A DNA stretch of 64,000 nucleotides from Cavia porcellus (taxonomy: Eukaryota > Chordata > Mammalia > Rodentia > Caviidae), in the NCBI RefSeq assembly GCF_034190915.1, contig NW_026947489.1:63054001-63118000 (forward strand), written 5' to 3'. Numbering within the stretch: position 1 is the stretch's first letter; every line of letters begins with the position of its first letter. Below the pieces are notes generated by a model. That model saw nothing but the letters and a program-made list of their open reading frames with translations, was not told the DNA's origin and did not search any database. Shown here piece by piece: positions 29,930-39,839 of the stretch. The position numbers were made by a program, and so were the translations under genes.

Positions 29930-30068
29930 TTTGTTGAGACAGGGTCTTTCTATATAGTCCAGGCTGGCCTTGAAATCACTATGTAGCCCAGGCTAGCCTC
30001 TAATTTGCAGTTCTCTGATTTTAGCCTCCTGTATCTTGGAATTACAGATATATGCCCCATGCTCCACT
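29930..30068 (-). mobile_element. B1-type SINE inside LTR
   Basis: 'tttttgttgagacagggtctt', 'tatgtagcccaggctagcctc' and 'acagatatatgccccatgct'. Confidence 0.88.
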
Positions 30069-30204
30069 TTCTTAGGTATTTTGTCACAGTGATGAGAAGC
30101 AAATTTTAAAAAGTCTTTCCATTAACATCCTGTAAAGAATCATAGGAAAAGAATAATGAATATCAATTAGAAAATCGCAAAAGGTATCATTAGGAATCTG
30201 ACTT

Positions 30205-30315
30205 TGCTGAGCATTCGGTGCATGCCTGTAGTTTTAGCAATTTAGGAGGTTGAAAGTATGTAACAGTTCACTTGAGCCCAGGAGATTGAGATCATCCTGT
30301 CTCAAAAACTGAAAT
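30205..30315 (+). mobile_element. B1-type SINE (old)
   Basis: 'gagcattcggtgcatgcctg', 'aatttaggaggttgaaagta' and 'atcatcctgtctcaaaaac'. Confidence 0.72.
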
Positions 30316-30317
30316 AA

Positions 30318-30510
30318 GCTGTTAGAGCCCATTTGTGATCTCAGCTACTTATGAAGCTAAGATAGGAGGATTGCAAGTTTGAGATCAGCCTAGGGAATTT
30401 AGTGAAACCCTGTATCAAAATAAAATTTTAAAATGGCATGGGATGTAGTGCAATGATGTAGTCTTTGCCTAGTATGTACAAAGGGCTGGCTTTAATCCCC
30501 AGCACCAAAA
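30318..30510 (+). mobile_element. B1-ID composite SINE (old)
   Basis: B1 half 'gtgatctcagctacttatga' with 'agcctagggaatttagtgaaa', then ID half 'tggcatgggatgtagtgcaat' and 'tttaatccccagcaccaaa'. Confidence 0.8.
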
Positions 30511-30617
30511 CTAAATAAACAAAATATAAAGAATATGAATTTTCAGTTGATTCCAGTAAATGAGTAGTATTTTGATAGGTGAAAGAATGAAAATAGGATT
30601 GTGAAGATTCCCCCCTC

Positions 30618-30700
30618 TCCATTTTTTGTGATGCTAGGAATCGAACCCAGGTTTTACACATACTAAGCAAGGGCTCTACCACTGAACTATGCCCACAGAA
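30618..30700 (-). mobile_element. ID-type SINE (old)
   Basis: 'gtgatgctaggaatcgaaccc', 'tactaagcaagggctctacc' and 'ctgaactatgcccacag'. Confidence 0.8.
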
Positions 30701-30710
30701 AAAATCTTGT

Positions 30711-30796
30711 TTTGGGTTAGGGATTTAGCACAGCGGCATAAATGCCTTCCTGGCAAGTACAAGGTCACGAATTTGATCCCTAGTACCAATGAAAAA
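30711..30796 (+). mobile_element. ID-type SINE with target duplication
   Basis: 'gttagggatttagcacagcg', 'ccttcctggcaagtacaaggt' and 'atttgatccctagtacc'. Flanks 'aaaaaatcttgttttg' and 'aaaaaatcctgttttg' differ by one base. Confidence 0.9.
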
Positions 30797-31081
30797 AAAT
30801 CCTGTTTTGAGAGATTTTTTAGAAAAAGACATATACCTGTTTTATGGTGAAAAGATAAGTTCAAACTATATGAGTGTTTAATATTTACTTTGTTGATAAT
30901 AACAACTAAGACTAAGACTTCTGAGTATTTTGAAGTACATATTTGAGACTTGTGTGGAAAGTATTTATTACTGTAATACATGATTCTGTGTGATTTACGT
31001 TGGAAAGATGGATTAGACTGCTTTGTCTTTAAAAACAACACAACCTTGGAATCATTATGTGATATTAATGAATCTCAATCT

Positions 31082-31184
31082 TTTTTTTTCTTAAATTTTT
31101 TTGGGCAGCATTGGGAATTGAACCCAAGCCCTCACACATGTTAGCCAAGTGGTCTAAAAATCACTGAGCTATCTCCAAGGCCCT
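31082..31184 (-). mobile_element. ID-type SINE (old)
   Basis: 'gcagcattgggaattgaaccc', 'cacacatgttagccaagtgg' and 'gctatctccaaggccct'. Confidence 0.78.
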
Positions 31185-31289
31185 CAGTATTGCTTATATA
31201 TCAAATACAGATAATAATACCTTATTTAGAGGTCTGTTTGGGGGCTTTTGTATAGGTTCTACATCCCATTATTCCAGGGGAAAAATTCA

Positions 31290-31535
31290 CACAGACCGTA
31301 TCTGACAATGTTTTATCCTGAAAGCCAAATAGTAAATATTTTAGGCTTTTCCAGCCAAAGTTATCTGTTACAATAACTAACCCTTGCTCTTGTTGGCACA
31401 AAACCAGCAATAGGCAGTGTGTAAACTAGTAGGTATGGCTACAGTCCAATAAACTTCCATTTATAAAAGTAGACACTGGGCTAGGCTATAAATGGTAGAT
31501 CCATTTGCAATATTCTGTGGCCCAGATTGTTCTAA
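31290..31535 (+). mobile_element. Ancient DNA-transposon fossil (hAT-Charlie/MER1 group)
   Basis: 'gccaaatagtaaatattttag' with 'gcttttccagccaaagttat', 'aggtatggctacagtccaat', 'aaacttccatttataaaagt' and 'agacactgggctaggc' follow a well-known mammalian MER1-group consensus. I do not assign the exact family. The age implies the locus is alignable across placental mammals. Confidence 0.65.
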
Positions 31536-32390
31536 CCAATAAATTATATGAGAACCATAAGAAATACTAATTCATAGCATAGGAATATTTCTTACTTATA
31601 CATTTGATAAAAGCCCATCTACTTTTCTTTCTTCCCTTTCAAACTTATTGCCTTTGAATTAAACCATTTAAACCTTTGCCCTCAAATTCAGTATTCTCAG
31701 TAGGAAAATAAAAAATTATCTTCTATTAACCACAATTAGGTGTGAGAGTAAATGATAATGCATGAGTGTTGTTTTAAGTTTCTTAAAGTCAGATTCACTA
31801 GAAATTATGGCTGAGACATTTTTATAACAGTGTCACTATAATAGCAATCATAAATACAGTATGATAAGGAGCCTGAATCCTAAATTAATAACACTATTCA
31901 TTGTCTTTTGTGATTTGCTACTTTGTATAAACTAGAATTTTTACCTAGAGAATACATACTGCATTGCTCTCTGCAAAATTATTGTATGATAGTAATGCTG
32001 TCCTGATTTGTCCAAAGCTACATAGCTTTTTGACAGACTTCTGCTGTATCATTCTTGAAATATATTTAATAACTTTTTTAAAAGTCCATATTTCATCAGA
32101 GATACCCAGAGAGGAAAAGGAATATGCTTTCCATGCTTTTACTTATAGTTCTGTTATTACTGTTCCTTTCAAAGGATATTTTCTGAGGTGGCTATTTTTG
32201 CCTTAATTCTTGGACAACTATCACAGTCAGATTATTATAAATAAAATGTTGATTGTGTATTAGAGTTGATTTTGAGTCTTCCTTTAGTAATAACAAATTA
32301 ATTGCCCTTTGTAGGACATTACAGGTTAATTATAAGTATCTTTCATTCTAAGAAGGTTATGGTACTGAGCTTCCATTTGTAATTTTGTTC
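31536..32390. other. AT-rich stretch, nothing recognised
   Basis: An 80-codon frame (31,964-32,206) has no known domain. There is no CpG-rich patch or splice context. Confidence 0.4.
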
Positions 32391-32440
32391 TTTCAGAAGA
32401 TTGAACCCAGGGCATTTGCACTGAGCTACATCCCCAGCCC
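32391..32440 (-). mobile_element. ID-type SINE fragment
   Basis: 'agattgaacccagggcattt' and 'actgagctacatccccagccc'. The anticodon arm is deleted. Confidence 0.75.
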
Positions 32441-32564
32441 TTTTTTATTTTGAGACAGAAACTCACTAAGCTGCTAAGCCACCTTGGTTGGGCTTGAATT
32501 TACCATCCTGCCAACTCAGCTCCTGGAGTGCTGGGATCACAAGCATGGCTACCACATCTGGCTG
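32441..32564 (-). mobile_element. B1-type SINE (old)
   Basis: 'ttttattttgagacagaaact', 'ccttggttgggcttgaattta' and 'ggctaccacatctggct'. Confidence 0.8.
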
Positions 32565-32759
32565 AAGCTGAAAGAAGTCTTTTAATAGTTGTCATGTTAC
32601 TGTGGGATAGGATTTTCCTATTTCTAGATTTGAAAAATTTTTTACTCATATAGGAATAGCATATACATTTGTACCTACATTATGTTTTATATTTTTATTG
32701 TGATGTGTAGAATATAAAATTTGTTTTAATGATTTTATTTTTATGGGGTTTTTTGGTTT

Positions 32760-32880
32760 GTTGTGGTGTTTTTTTTTTTTTGTTTTGTTTTGTTTTTTGT
32801 TTTTTTGGTATTGGGGATCTAACTCATGACTTTGCACTTACCAGGCAGGTGCTTATGCCGTTAACTAAATCACGGGCCCC
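32760..32880 (-). mobile_element. ID-type SINE, long T-rich tail
   Basis: (TTTTG)n tail, 'ggtattggggatctaactcat', 'gcacttaccaggcaggtgct' and 'ttaactaaatcacgggcccc'. Flanks 'ttaatgatttta' and 'ttaatgacttta' fit a target duplication. Confidence 0.9.
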
Positions 32881-33056
32881 TTAATGACTTTAAATTATAC
32901 AATTCAGTGGCATGAAGTATATTTACAGTATTGTGTACCATCAACACTATCTTATCTCTCAAATTTTTATTTATCATTCCAACTAGAAATCTGTGCCCAT
33001 TAAACAATAACTCTCAATTCTCTCCCTGACCCAATAACCTGGTAACCTCTGTTCTA

Positions 33057-33187
33057 CTTTTTTTTTTTTTTTGGCCTTTTTGAGACAGGGTCTCACTATG
33101 CAGTTCAGGCTGGCCTTGAGCTCACTTTGTAGCCCAGGCTGGTCTTGAACTCACAATGATGCTCCTGCCTCAGCCTCCTAAGTGCTG
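33057..33187 (-). mobile_element. B1-type SINE, 5' end missing
   Basis: T14, 'ggcctttttgagacagggtct', 'gctcactttgtagcccaggct' and 'cctcagcctcctaagtgctg', then an abrupt stop. Flanks 'ctgttctacttttt' (33,049 and 33,190) form a target duplication. Confidence 0.92.
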
Positions 33188-33421
33188 TTCTGTTCTACTT
33201 TTTATTTCTGTGAATTTTCCTATGCTCAGTTTAAATCTTTCCTATTAGTTGAACCATGCAATATCATTTTACGTCTGTCTTATTTCACCTAACATTGTTT
33301 TCTTTCTTTTTTCTAACATTGTTTTCAAGGTTCATCTAGGTTGTAGCATGTACCACAATCTCATTTTTAATGGCTGAATAATTTCCATTGTTTGTGTAGA
33401 CCACATTTTGTTTTTCCTTTC

Positions 33422-33809
33422 TGTCATGCTTTATGTTGGTGGCCCCCAGGCCTCATGCAATTGCATTATGCATTTGTGATTGGTTCATTGTCTAGAGCTT
33501 GGTTGATGGTGTCAGTGCTATACCCACATAGGTGTAGAGCCAGCATACAATGTAATGGCAGGAAGAAGGTGTGACACTCTCTCTTGGTGGTTTCAGCTTG
33601 CTCTTTGCAGCTGCCATGAACTGCGGCCCTGCCATGCCACCCTGCCTTGGAGCCAGCTGAGTATGAACTCCTAAAACTGTAAGAAATAAATGTTTCTTTT
33701 CCCAACTTTGGTTTATTTTTTCCCCCACGGCGCCCCCCCCCCTCCCGCTTTTCCCAACTTTGAACATCAGGTATTTTGGCTCAGCAATGAGTAAAAAGTA
33801 ACTAAGACA
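33422..33809 (+). mobile_element. MaLR-type LTR inserted in the ancient L1
   Basis: 'tgtcatgctttatgttggtgg' to 'agtaactaagaca', with 'gaaataaatgtttc' as the poly(A)-signal segment. Flanks ctttc/ctttg match 4 of 5. A short repeated segment 'cttttcccaactttg' (33,697 and 33,749) surrounds a C-rich run. Same family as 3,896 and 56,045. Confidence 0.88.
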
Positions 33810-33839
33810 CTTTGTATCTTTAACTGTTGTGATTTTTTT

Positions 33840-33900
33840 ATTTTTAACATGGTGCTAGAGATGGAACTAAAGGCCTCAGAACTATGTCTTCTTCCCCAGT
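33840..33900 (-). mobile_element. ID-type SINE fragment (old)
   Basis: 'atggtgctagagatggaacta' and 'ctatgtcttcttccccag'. The centre is missing. Confidence 0.6.
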
Positions 33901-34075
33901 AAGGCTGCTATTGACATTAGTGTATAAAATACCAATTTGAGCACTTGTTTTCTTTTGAACAGGTATCTAAAAGTAGAATTACTGGATCACATGCTAGCTA
34001 ATTCCATATCTTAACTTTTTGAATAACTGCGAAACTTTTTTTACACTGGCATGCCTTATAATTTAACAGATAGCT

Positions 34076-34599
34076 GGAATCTTGTTTTTAAAATCTTTTA
34101 ATAGTTTATTTTAAGATAAAGTATTTTAAAATTTAACAAATTTGGGGACAATAACATTTCTAGATTTACCTGCTTAGATTTTTCTCTTTTTCCATCTCTC
34201 TAAATGTAAAATATTAAATATGATTTCTTTGGAAGCCATTGCCTGAGAAGCTAGAAAGATTCTTGCATTCCAGCAAGTGAAACATGCTATAAATAACTCA
34301 TGTCACATTTCAAACTAGTTAACACTTAGGATTCCCAAGCTTTCTGAGACTTAGATGATAATAAAACACTGGATTTTGCTTATTGCCTAACAAGTCCTTG
34401 AATTTCTTAAGAGAAGAAACTCATTTCCTCCCAAAGTAAAATCTATACTGTGTCGAATTTATTAATAGTACTACAGTTTAAAGGTAAATAATATTCAACA
34501 GTATAAAATAGGATAGTACTTTTTCATTGATTCCTAATTATATGGCTGAAACTGTACCAATTACATTAGACTCACTAATTTAACACTGGAAACAACCCA
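34076..34599. other. No recognisable gene or repeat
   Basis: AT-rich. Might contain the end of the L1 at 32,640. Confidence 0.4.
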
Positions 34600-34720
34600 T
34601 GTTGGATAGAAAGTCTTGCAGTGTTTTTTTCCACATGAGAAACTTGAGGCACACAGAGAAGTTAAACACATTGGTTGCCTAAGGTCATACAAGTTTTATA
34701 TTTAATTCAGAACAACTTTA
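34600..34720 (-). mobile_element. MIR fragment
   Basis: 'acatgagaaacttgaggcac', 'acagagaagttaaacacatt' and 'ggttgcctaaggtcatac' are the complement of the MIR core and tail. Confidence 0.72.
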
Positions 34721-34809
34721 TGTATAACCATATTTAGTAACTACTTGGTGGCACTGAGGAAAACAATAAATAGATTCCTACCTTTGGAATTTATAATAAA
34801 AATGATCCC

Positions 34810-34937
34810 TACCCAGATGTTGTGGCACATATCTGTAATCTCAGCACTTGGGAGGCTGAGAGAGGAGCATCACCATGCATTTGAGACCAGACTGAAGTAT
34901 GTAGTGAGACCCTGCCTCAAAAAAAGAAAAAAACATT
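34810..34937 (+). mobile_element. B1-type SINE
   Basis: 'ccagatgttgtggcacatatc', 'acttgggaggctgagagagg' and 'gaccctgcctcaaaaaaag'. Lacks the second duplicated half. Confidence 0.85.
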
Positions 34938-34943
34938 TGAGGC

Positions 34944-35030
34944 CAGAGCCAGGGGTTTAGCTCAGTGGTACAAGTGCCTAACCTGGCAAGCACAAGGTTG
35001 TGAGTTCGATCTGTGGTACCCCCCCCCCAA
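34944..35030 (+). mobile_element. ID-type SINE ending in C10
   Basis: 'gagccaggggtttagctcag', 'ctaacctggcaagcacaagg', 'gagttcgatctgtggtacc', then a C run where other copies have A. Confidence 0.88.
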
Positions 35031-35534
35031 AGAGCCCAAAGCATTTAATATTACTATTGCAAGGAATAGGACAGTTCCTCCCCTTTCACTTTTATAGGAT
35101 GTATTATACATTTTGGATCCTACTAACTCCTTTAGTTTTTATATTAGGGAGGCAACCTTCTATTTACCTAAGTGATTCTGAAGCTTTTTACCCCTGAGCA
35201 TGGTCTCAAGTTTTATCCATTTACTTAAAAGAGCCTCAAAGTTTTCTTTCTTTATAGCTGAGTAGTTTCCCATTGTATAAAAGTGTCATGGCTTTCTATA
35301 ACCAATCTGCAGCTGATGGGAAACTACCCCCACTTTTTTCTGGCTCCCTGTCACCTAGAGCATTGTTTTCTTGCCTTTTGATTTTCAGTCTATAAACTTT
35401 CTTTTGGGTTAAATGTATTTCTTACAAAAGCATATTGATGGACCCTATCTCCTGATACATTCTGCCTGCACTTCTTTTTATTGGTGAATCGAGGCCATCT
35501 ATATTAGTGATTATAGCCAACCTTCTCTGCTATG

Positions 35535-36199
35535 CTATTTTTCTGCTGTTGGTTGTCTACTTTTTCCTTTCAGCCCACTGTCTGCCCCGTTCAGTGAGCC
35601 ACTTCTGCCACTGTTCCTGAAACCATGGTCTTTTTTCTCTTTCTCTAGAATGTCCTTCAGTATTTTTTGTAGAGTTGGATTGGTGGTCACGAAGTCCCCC
35701 AGTTCCTCTTTGTCATAGAAGCATCTTGTTTCTCCATTAATTTTGGGAGATAGTTTTGCAGGGTACATCACTCTGGGTGGGAGGTTATTTTCTTTTAGGA
35801 CTTAGAATACTTCACTCAAAGCTCTTCTTGATTTGATGGTTTTTATGGATTCTGATGGATTTTCCTTTATAGGTGATCTGTTTCTTTTCTCTGACAGCTT
35901 TTAATATTCTGTTCTTGTGTTGAATTTCTGGGATCTTGATTATTATATGTCTGGATATAGATCTGTTTTGGTTATAGCTGCCTGGAGTTCTGTATGCCTT
36001 GCTTATCTGAATATCATTTCCTTTTCCTATGGTTGGGAAGTTTTCTTTAATTATTTCTGTAAATAGATTTTAAATGTCATTTGTGTTTACCCCTGCTTCT
36101 TCACTCATATCTTTTATTCTTAAGTTATGCTCTCTCTTGTCATCTTGTAGCCTTTGTATTGTTACTTCCTGGTTCCATGTTATTTTTAAGACAGCGTTC

Positions 36200-36235
<36 letters not shown>

Positions 36236-36680
36236 CAGCTTTCCTTTCACAATTGCAACCTGCAAACCTGTCTTCAAGGTTTGATAGTCTATCTTTAGTT
36301 TTTTCAAGCAGTTTTGCCAGCTTTCAATAGTTTTTAATTTCCTGGTAATCTCTTTGAATCTGTTTCATGTATTCTAAATCTTTTTTATATTCTTCATTGA
36401 AGGTTTGCCTCATTTTTTGCTCCTCTACTCTTCCATCTGTGTCTTCTTTAGAGGTGCTTTGCAATTTTTTTATTATGTTTCTCATTTCTTCTTTTACCTG
36501 GGATAGAATTTCTGTTCCAAGATCTTTTATACCCTCTTGAAGTTGCTTCTTTATTTCCATTGCTGTTGCTTCAGAAACTTCAGGTGTGTGACTACTGATC
36601 TTTTCTGTGTTTATATCTCCTATACCAGTACTGCTTGGGTTGGAGGCCAGAGACTGCGTTTTGCTTCTTTGTCTTGACAT
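35535..36680 (-). pseudogene. L1-type ORF1 pseudogene of element 2
   Basis: Translation from an ATG ending at 36,680 begins 'MSRQRSKTQSLASN' and stays open to about 36,324, including a Lys/Glu-rich coiled-coil stretch. The C-terminal domain is open at 35,771-35,535 ('YPAKLSPKINGE', 'KEELGDFVTTNPTLQ'), close to the L1 ORF1p C-terminal motif 'YPAKLSF ... DFVTTRPALKE'. The middle is broken by frameshifts and by a poly(A) insertion at 36,203. Confidence 0.85.
36188..36246. mobile_element. Bare poly(A) insertion with 15-bp target duplication
   Basis: A run of 29-30 A (36,203-36,231) with no other inserted sequence lies between 'aagacagcgttcctt' (36,188-36,202) and 'aagacagctttcctt' (36,232-36,246), which differ by one base. 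This is what an L1-driven insertion truncated to its tail would leave. Confidence 0.8.
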
Positions 36681-37548
36681 ATTCCCGATTTCTTCCAGAC
36701 AAGTGGGTAGTGGGGTCCCAGGCACTTCCTGTATTGGTTATAATTTCTCTGAAGCAAGACTGTTTGCTTTTAGGCTATTTGTAGTTGGTGGAGTGCAAGC
36801 AGGGATGGGACAGGCTGGTACCTCCCTCCCTCCTGAGCTGGTTAACCTCAGGGAGTCCTCACCAGGTATAGTCCAGGCCCAGCGGAGCTGGTTGTGGATA
36901 GCTTTAGGGAAACCTCCATGATGGCTGTTGGACTGCGAACAGGGGAAGGATTCAGTTCAAGCAGTTTCCACCAATCTGCTCCAAGCTGGGAGTGGCTGAA
37001 TGAAGCTAGGTGCAGTTCTGGTTCCAGGCTTATCCTGCCCAACACCAAAATGGCACCTGGCCAATTCTGACTCCTGTGGGAAGACTGAGTCCCCCACACT
37101 CACCACCAGCCAATGCAGTTCTCCTGTCTACTGATCCCCTCTGCCACTGTGTCTACCCACCGAGGCCTTCAGGCTTGCCAGCCATCAGCTTTACTGTTAC
37201 TGTGCATCCCCAGGTTTCATCAACACTTCTCTCATGGCGTATGGTGGTTCCACCTCCAGGTAAAAGCACCACCAGCTATCGCCTTCTTCTGTTTAAGTTT
37301 TTCTTTCTTTTTTTTTTTTTTCCTTTTTTTATTCTCTCTGTGGGCTTCAGTTCTCACTTTTGGTTCTTCCTGAGTCAATGGGACCCACTTCCTTCCTTCC
37401 TTGTTTTCTCCAGAATGCTATATTCCAACATCTGAACTGTTTCTCTCAGAGACTGTTTACTCTGCTGCTTACTGTTCTGCCATCTTCCCAGGATCCTCCA
37501 AACTATTTCTTCTTTATAAATTCTTATCAAGTAAGATAATGAAGTCTG

Positions 37549-37657
37549 GGGCTGGGGTTTTAGCTCAGCGACATAAGCGCCTGCCTTGCAAGCAAGCAGT
37601 CAAGAGTTCGATCCCCGGTACCGATAAAAAGGAAAAAAGACAAAAAAAAAAAAAAAA
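37549..37657 (+). mobile_element. ID-type SINE, very young, 16-bp perfect target duplication
   Basis: 'gggctggggttttagctcag', 'ctgccttgcaagcaagcagt', 'gttcgatccccggtacc' and 'gataaaaaggaaaaaagac', then A18. Flanks 'aagataatgaagtctg' at 37,533-37,548 and 37,658-37,673 are identical. Confidence 0.96.
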
Positions 37658-37774
37658 AAGATAATGAAGTCTGATGCTCTAATTGTTACATGGTTGCTGG
37701 TCTCTGCCCACCTCCCTTTCCCACAGTCCTACTTCTAATTACATTTTTTCCCCTGAATATTATCAGTGTAACAG

Positions 37775-37862
37775 AGTGATAAAAGTTACAGATTTTGGTG
37801 TCAGACAGATGTGGAACTGATTTTGTCCTAACTAACTATTGTGTGATCTAGTGTGTAGTGAA
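37775..37862 (+). mobile_element. MIR fragment
   Basis: 'agagtgataaaagttacaga', 'ttttggtgtcagacagatgtg' and 'aactattgtgtgatctag' match the MIR 5' half. Confidence 0.65.
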
Positions 37863-38042
37863 TCTCCCAAATCGCAAGTTCCTTGTCACAAATCTGTGGT
37901 TTTGCCTCCCCTGGTTTCCGTCACCTGTAGTTAACCACTATCCAAAAGTGATAAATGGAAAATTTCAAAAATAAATCATAAGTTTTAAATTATGTGCTAT
38001 TCTGTGTTGCATGATGAAATCTCATACCATTATCTTACTTGG

Positions 38043-38825
38043 TGTTGTAGTCAGGGGTTGTACACAGAGAACAATTCAGGTCAGGATATGGAGTTTATAA
38101 TATTTTTATAATCGTCACTGAAAGTTAACACAGGAAAATGCAGGAGATCTATCCACAACACCAACGACATAGATTATTTAAGTCAAGAGCATAAACCCCA
38201 CGGCAATGTCCCACATGAGTCCAGATAAAAACCCAGAGCTCAGGACAATGCCTCCACGAGTCCAACTGGAAGTCCAGAGCCCACAAGAAGGACTCATGCC
38301 AGTCTCTTTTACGGATTCATGCTGGGAAGACCCAAGAGTCAGCGGTGCAAGCCAGAAAGTCCATGCCAGCAGGATGAAGGAGCTGTGCTAGTGGGATGAG
38401 GGTTCTACACTGGAGCTGAGAAGTCACACTCACAACAAAGAGCGAGGCTGTCCTGAAAGGAACCACAGCTGTCCTCAGCGACACGGAGGCCCCGAGCTCC
38501 TCCGACGACAAGCACAGTTGGGTACGTGCCAGGAAGCAGTGTGACGAATTCACCCTGGAGACCAGGCAGCACATGTCTTCCCCTCCGGAGCCAGGAAGCA
38601 ATGCTCGATGTGAAGATCAAAGCTTCTCCAGGAGAACCAACAGCTCAGACAGCAACTTGTAGGAGAACTAACAATGCCTCCATAATGCCTCCATCCCTCT
38701 CAAAACCTCTCTTCTTCTCCACCTATTTATCCTGGCAACCCTCCTCAGGTGGAGCATCTTCTCTCAATGCATGCTGATGTAATCCAGCTGGCGTTAAGTT
38801 GACCACTAGTTATCAAACCATAACA
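38043..38825 (-). mobile_element. Solo LTR, about 783 bp, 5-bp target duplication (ERVL-like)
   Basis: Bounded by 'tgttgtag' and 'ccataaca' (TG...CA), with exact flanks 'cttgg' at 38,038-38,042 and 38,826-38,830. GC content is well above the flanks. On the minus strand a TATA-like 'gataaatagg' lies at about 38,722-38,731, which makes minus the likelier orientation. A 5-base duplication fits ERVL/MaLR or ERV1. The 83-94-codon frames inside it are not supported as genes. The element could also be longer and internally rearranged. Confidence 0.72.
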
Positions 38826-39084
38826 CTTGGAATGTGATTTATCCATTTGTCTGGTGTATCTAGCTGTATTCATATTCTACCTACCCATTAATCATTTGAT
38901 ACCTATCTTGGTTATCAGATCACCTGTGGTGGTATTGCAGTATTGTGCCCAGCTACTTCTTACGTTATCTAATAATGGCCCAAAAGTCTAAGAGTAGTGA
39001 TGCTGACAATTGGGATATACTTTCAAAGAGAACCTCTGAAGTGCTTTAAGTGAAAATTCTAGACTTGGGTTTTTTGGTCTTACT

Positions 39085-39242
39085 TCACGCTCCTTTTTTC
39101 TTTCTTTCTTTCTTTTTTTTTTTCTTTTAAGATGAGGTCTTCCTAAATCCCTAAATTGTCCAAGCTGGGCTCAAACTTGCTTTCCTCTAGCCTTGGCCTT
39201 CCAAGAACGTTGCGATTATAGATATGTCCCACCAGCTCTGTA
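39085..39242 (-). mobile_element. B1-type SINE (old)
   Basis: (TTTC)n tail, 'aagatgaggtcttcctaaatc', 'gtccaagctgggctcaaactt' and 'gatatgtcccaccagctctg'. Confidence 0.75.
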
Positions 39243-39251
39243 AAATATTTT

Positions 39252-39406
39252 TGTTGGTTTTTTTTTTTTTTTTGAGACATGGTCCCACTGTGTAGTTTAG
39301 AGTGGACTTGAACTCAATGTGTAGCCCAGGCTGGCCTTGAACTTGTAACAGTTCTGTCTCAGTCTCCCAGGTGCTGGGATTTCAAGTGTGCAGCACCACA
39401 CTGGCA
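39252..39406 (-). mobile_element. B1-type SINE
   Basis: T16, 'gagacatggtcccactgtgta', 'atgtgtagcccaggctggcct' and 'gtgcagcaccacactggc'. Confidence 0.9.
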
Positions 39407-39536
39407 CAATAAGATCTTTTAGGGGATTACAGTCATATACTTTTTATTAAAATACTATATACTGTTATAATTGTTTTAATTTACTATTAGTTATTATTAA
39501 CCTCTTAGTATGCCTAATTTATAAGTTAAAATTTTT

Positions 39537-39706
39537 AGCCAAGCATGGTGGTGCACACCTGTAATCCCAGCACTTGGGAGGCTGATGTAGGAGAATCATT
39601 GTGAGTTTGAGAATAGCCTGGGCTACAAAATGAGCTCAAGGCCAGCCTGAACTGCATAGGGAGGTTTGTCTCCAAAAGATGAATGAATTAATTAATTAAT
39701 TAAACT
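39537..39706 (+). mobile_element. B1-type SINE, full length
   Basis: 'agccaagcatggtggtgcac', 'acttgggaggctgatgtagg' and both duplicated halves. The tail is 'gatgaatgaattaattaatt'. Confidence 0.92.
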
Positions 39707-39748
39707 TTTATTATAAATATGTATATGTAGGAAAAACATAATATATAA

Positions 39749-39836
39749 GGTGGGGTGGAGATTTAGCTCAGCGGTATAAGTGCCTGCCTGGCAAGCAGTA
39801 GGTTATGAGTTCGATCCCCTGTACCAAAAAAAAAAG
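39749..39836 (+). mobile_element. ID-type SINE
   Basis: 'ggtggggtggagatttagctc', 'gcctgcctggcaagcagtagg' and 'gagttcgatcccctgtacc', then A10. Confidence 0.92.
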
Positions 39837-39839
39837 TGG

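Larger units (their letters stand above)
29152..30101 (+). mobile_element. MaLR (MST/MLT-like) LTR split by three SINEs
   Basis: Starts 'tgttatggtttgaatctgaaa' and continues 'ccccctaaagttcgtgtgttg', 'tgacctcatgaagggattgag', 'gaggtggtggaaactagaaag', 'gtggggcctagatggagg' and 'aacagtaagccaaattaaaat' to 'ttgtcacagtgatgagaagc'. These blocks occur in this order in mammalian MST/MLT1 LTRs. Three SINEs lie inside, so the LTR itself is only about 500 bp. Confidence 0.85.
32640..34075 (-). mobile_element. Ancient L1 (L1M-type) 3' end, cut by an LTR and SINEs
   Basis: The pieces 'acaattcagtggcatgaagta', 'gtaccatcaacactatctta', 'ctgtgcccattaaacaataa', 'ttcatctaggttgtagcatg' and 'tttttaatggctgaataattt' stand left of the LTR. 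The pieces 'aaaagtagaattactggatca' and 'taactttttgaataactgcg' stand right of it. They follow the order of the complement of an L1M 3' end. Insertions: ID 32,760, B1 33,057, LTR 33,422 and ID 33,840. Confidence 0.82.
35050..37500 (-). mobile_element. ORF1-only L1 derivative (HAL1-like), element 2
   Basis: The 5' end is near 37,500 (complement 'cctgggaagatggcagaaca'). Then a 5' UTR, ORF1 (36,680-35,535) and a short ORF2 start (35,520-35,460; complement contains 'ctaatatagatggcctcg', reading 'NIDGL'). The sequence then jumps to an ORF2-end/3' UTR segment ('tatagctgagtagtttccca' at 35,258). It stops near 35,050 without the tandem-unit 3' UTR or a poly(A). The ORF2-start/3' part matches element 1 block by block (35,340-35,520 against 24,230-24,420), so both copies descend from one deleted ancestor. 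Confidence 0.78.

Noticed and set aside
36324..36725. 133-codon frame that looks protein-like
   Set aside because: It is real coding ancestry, but of a retrotransposon ORF1 (element 2), not a host gene. Listed as pseudogene.
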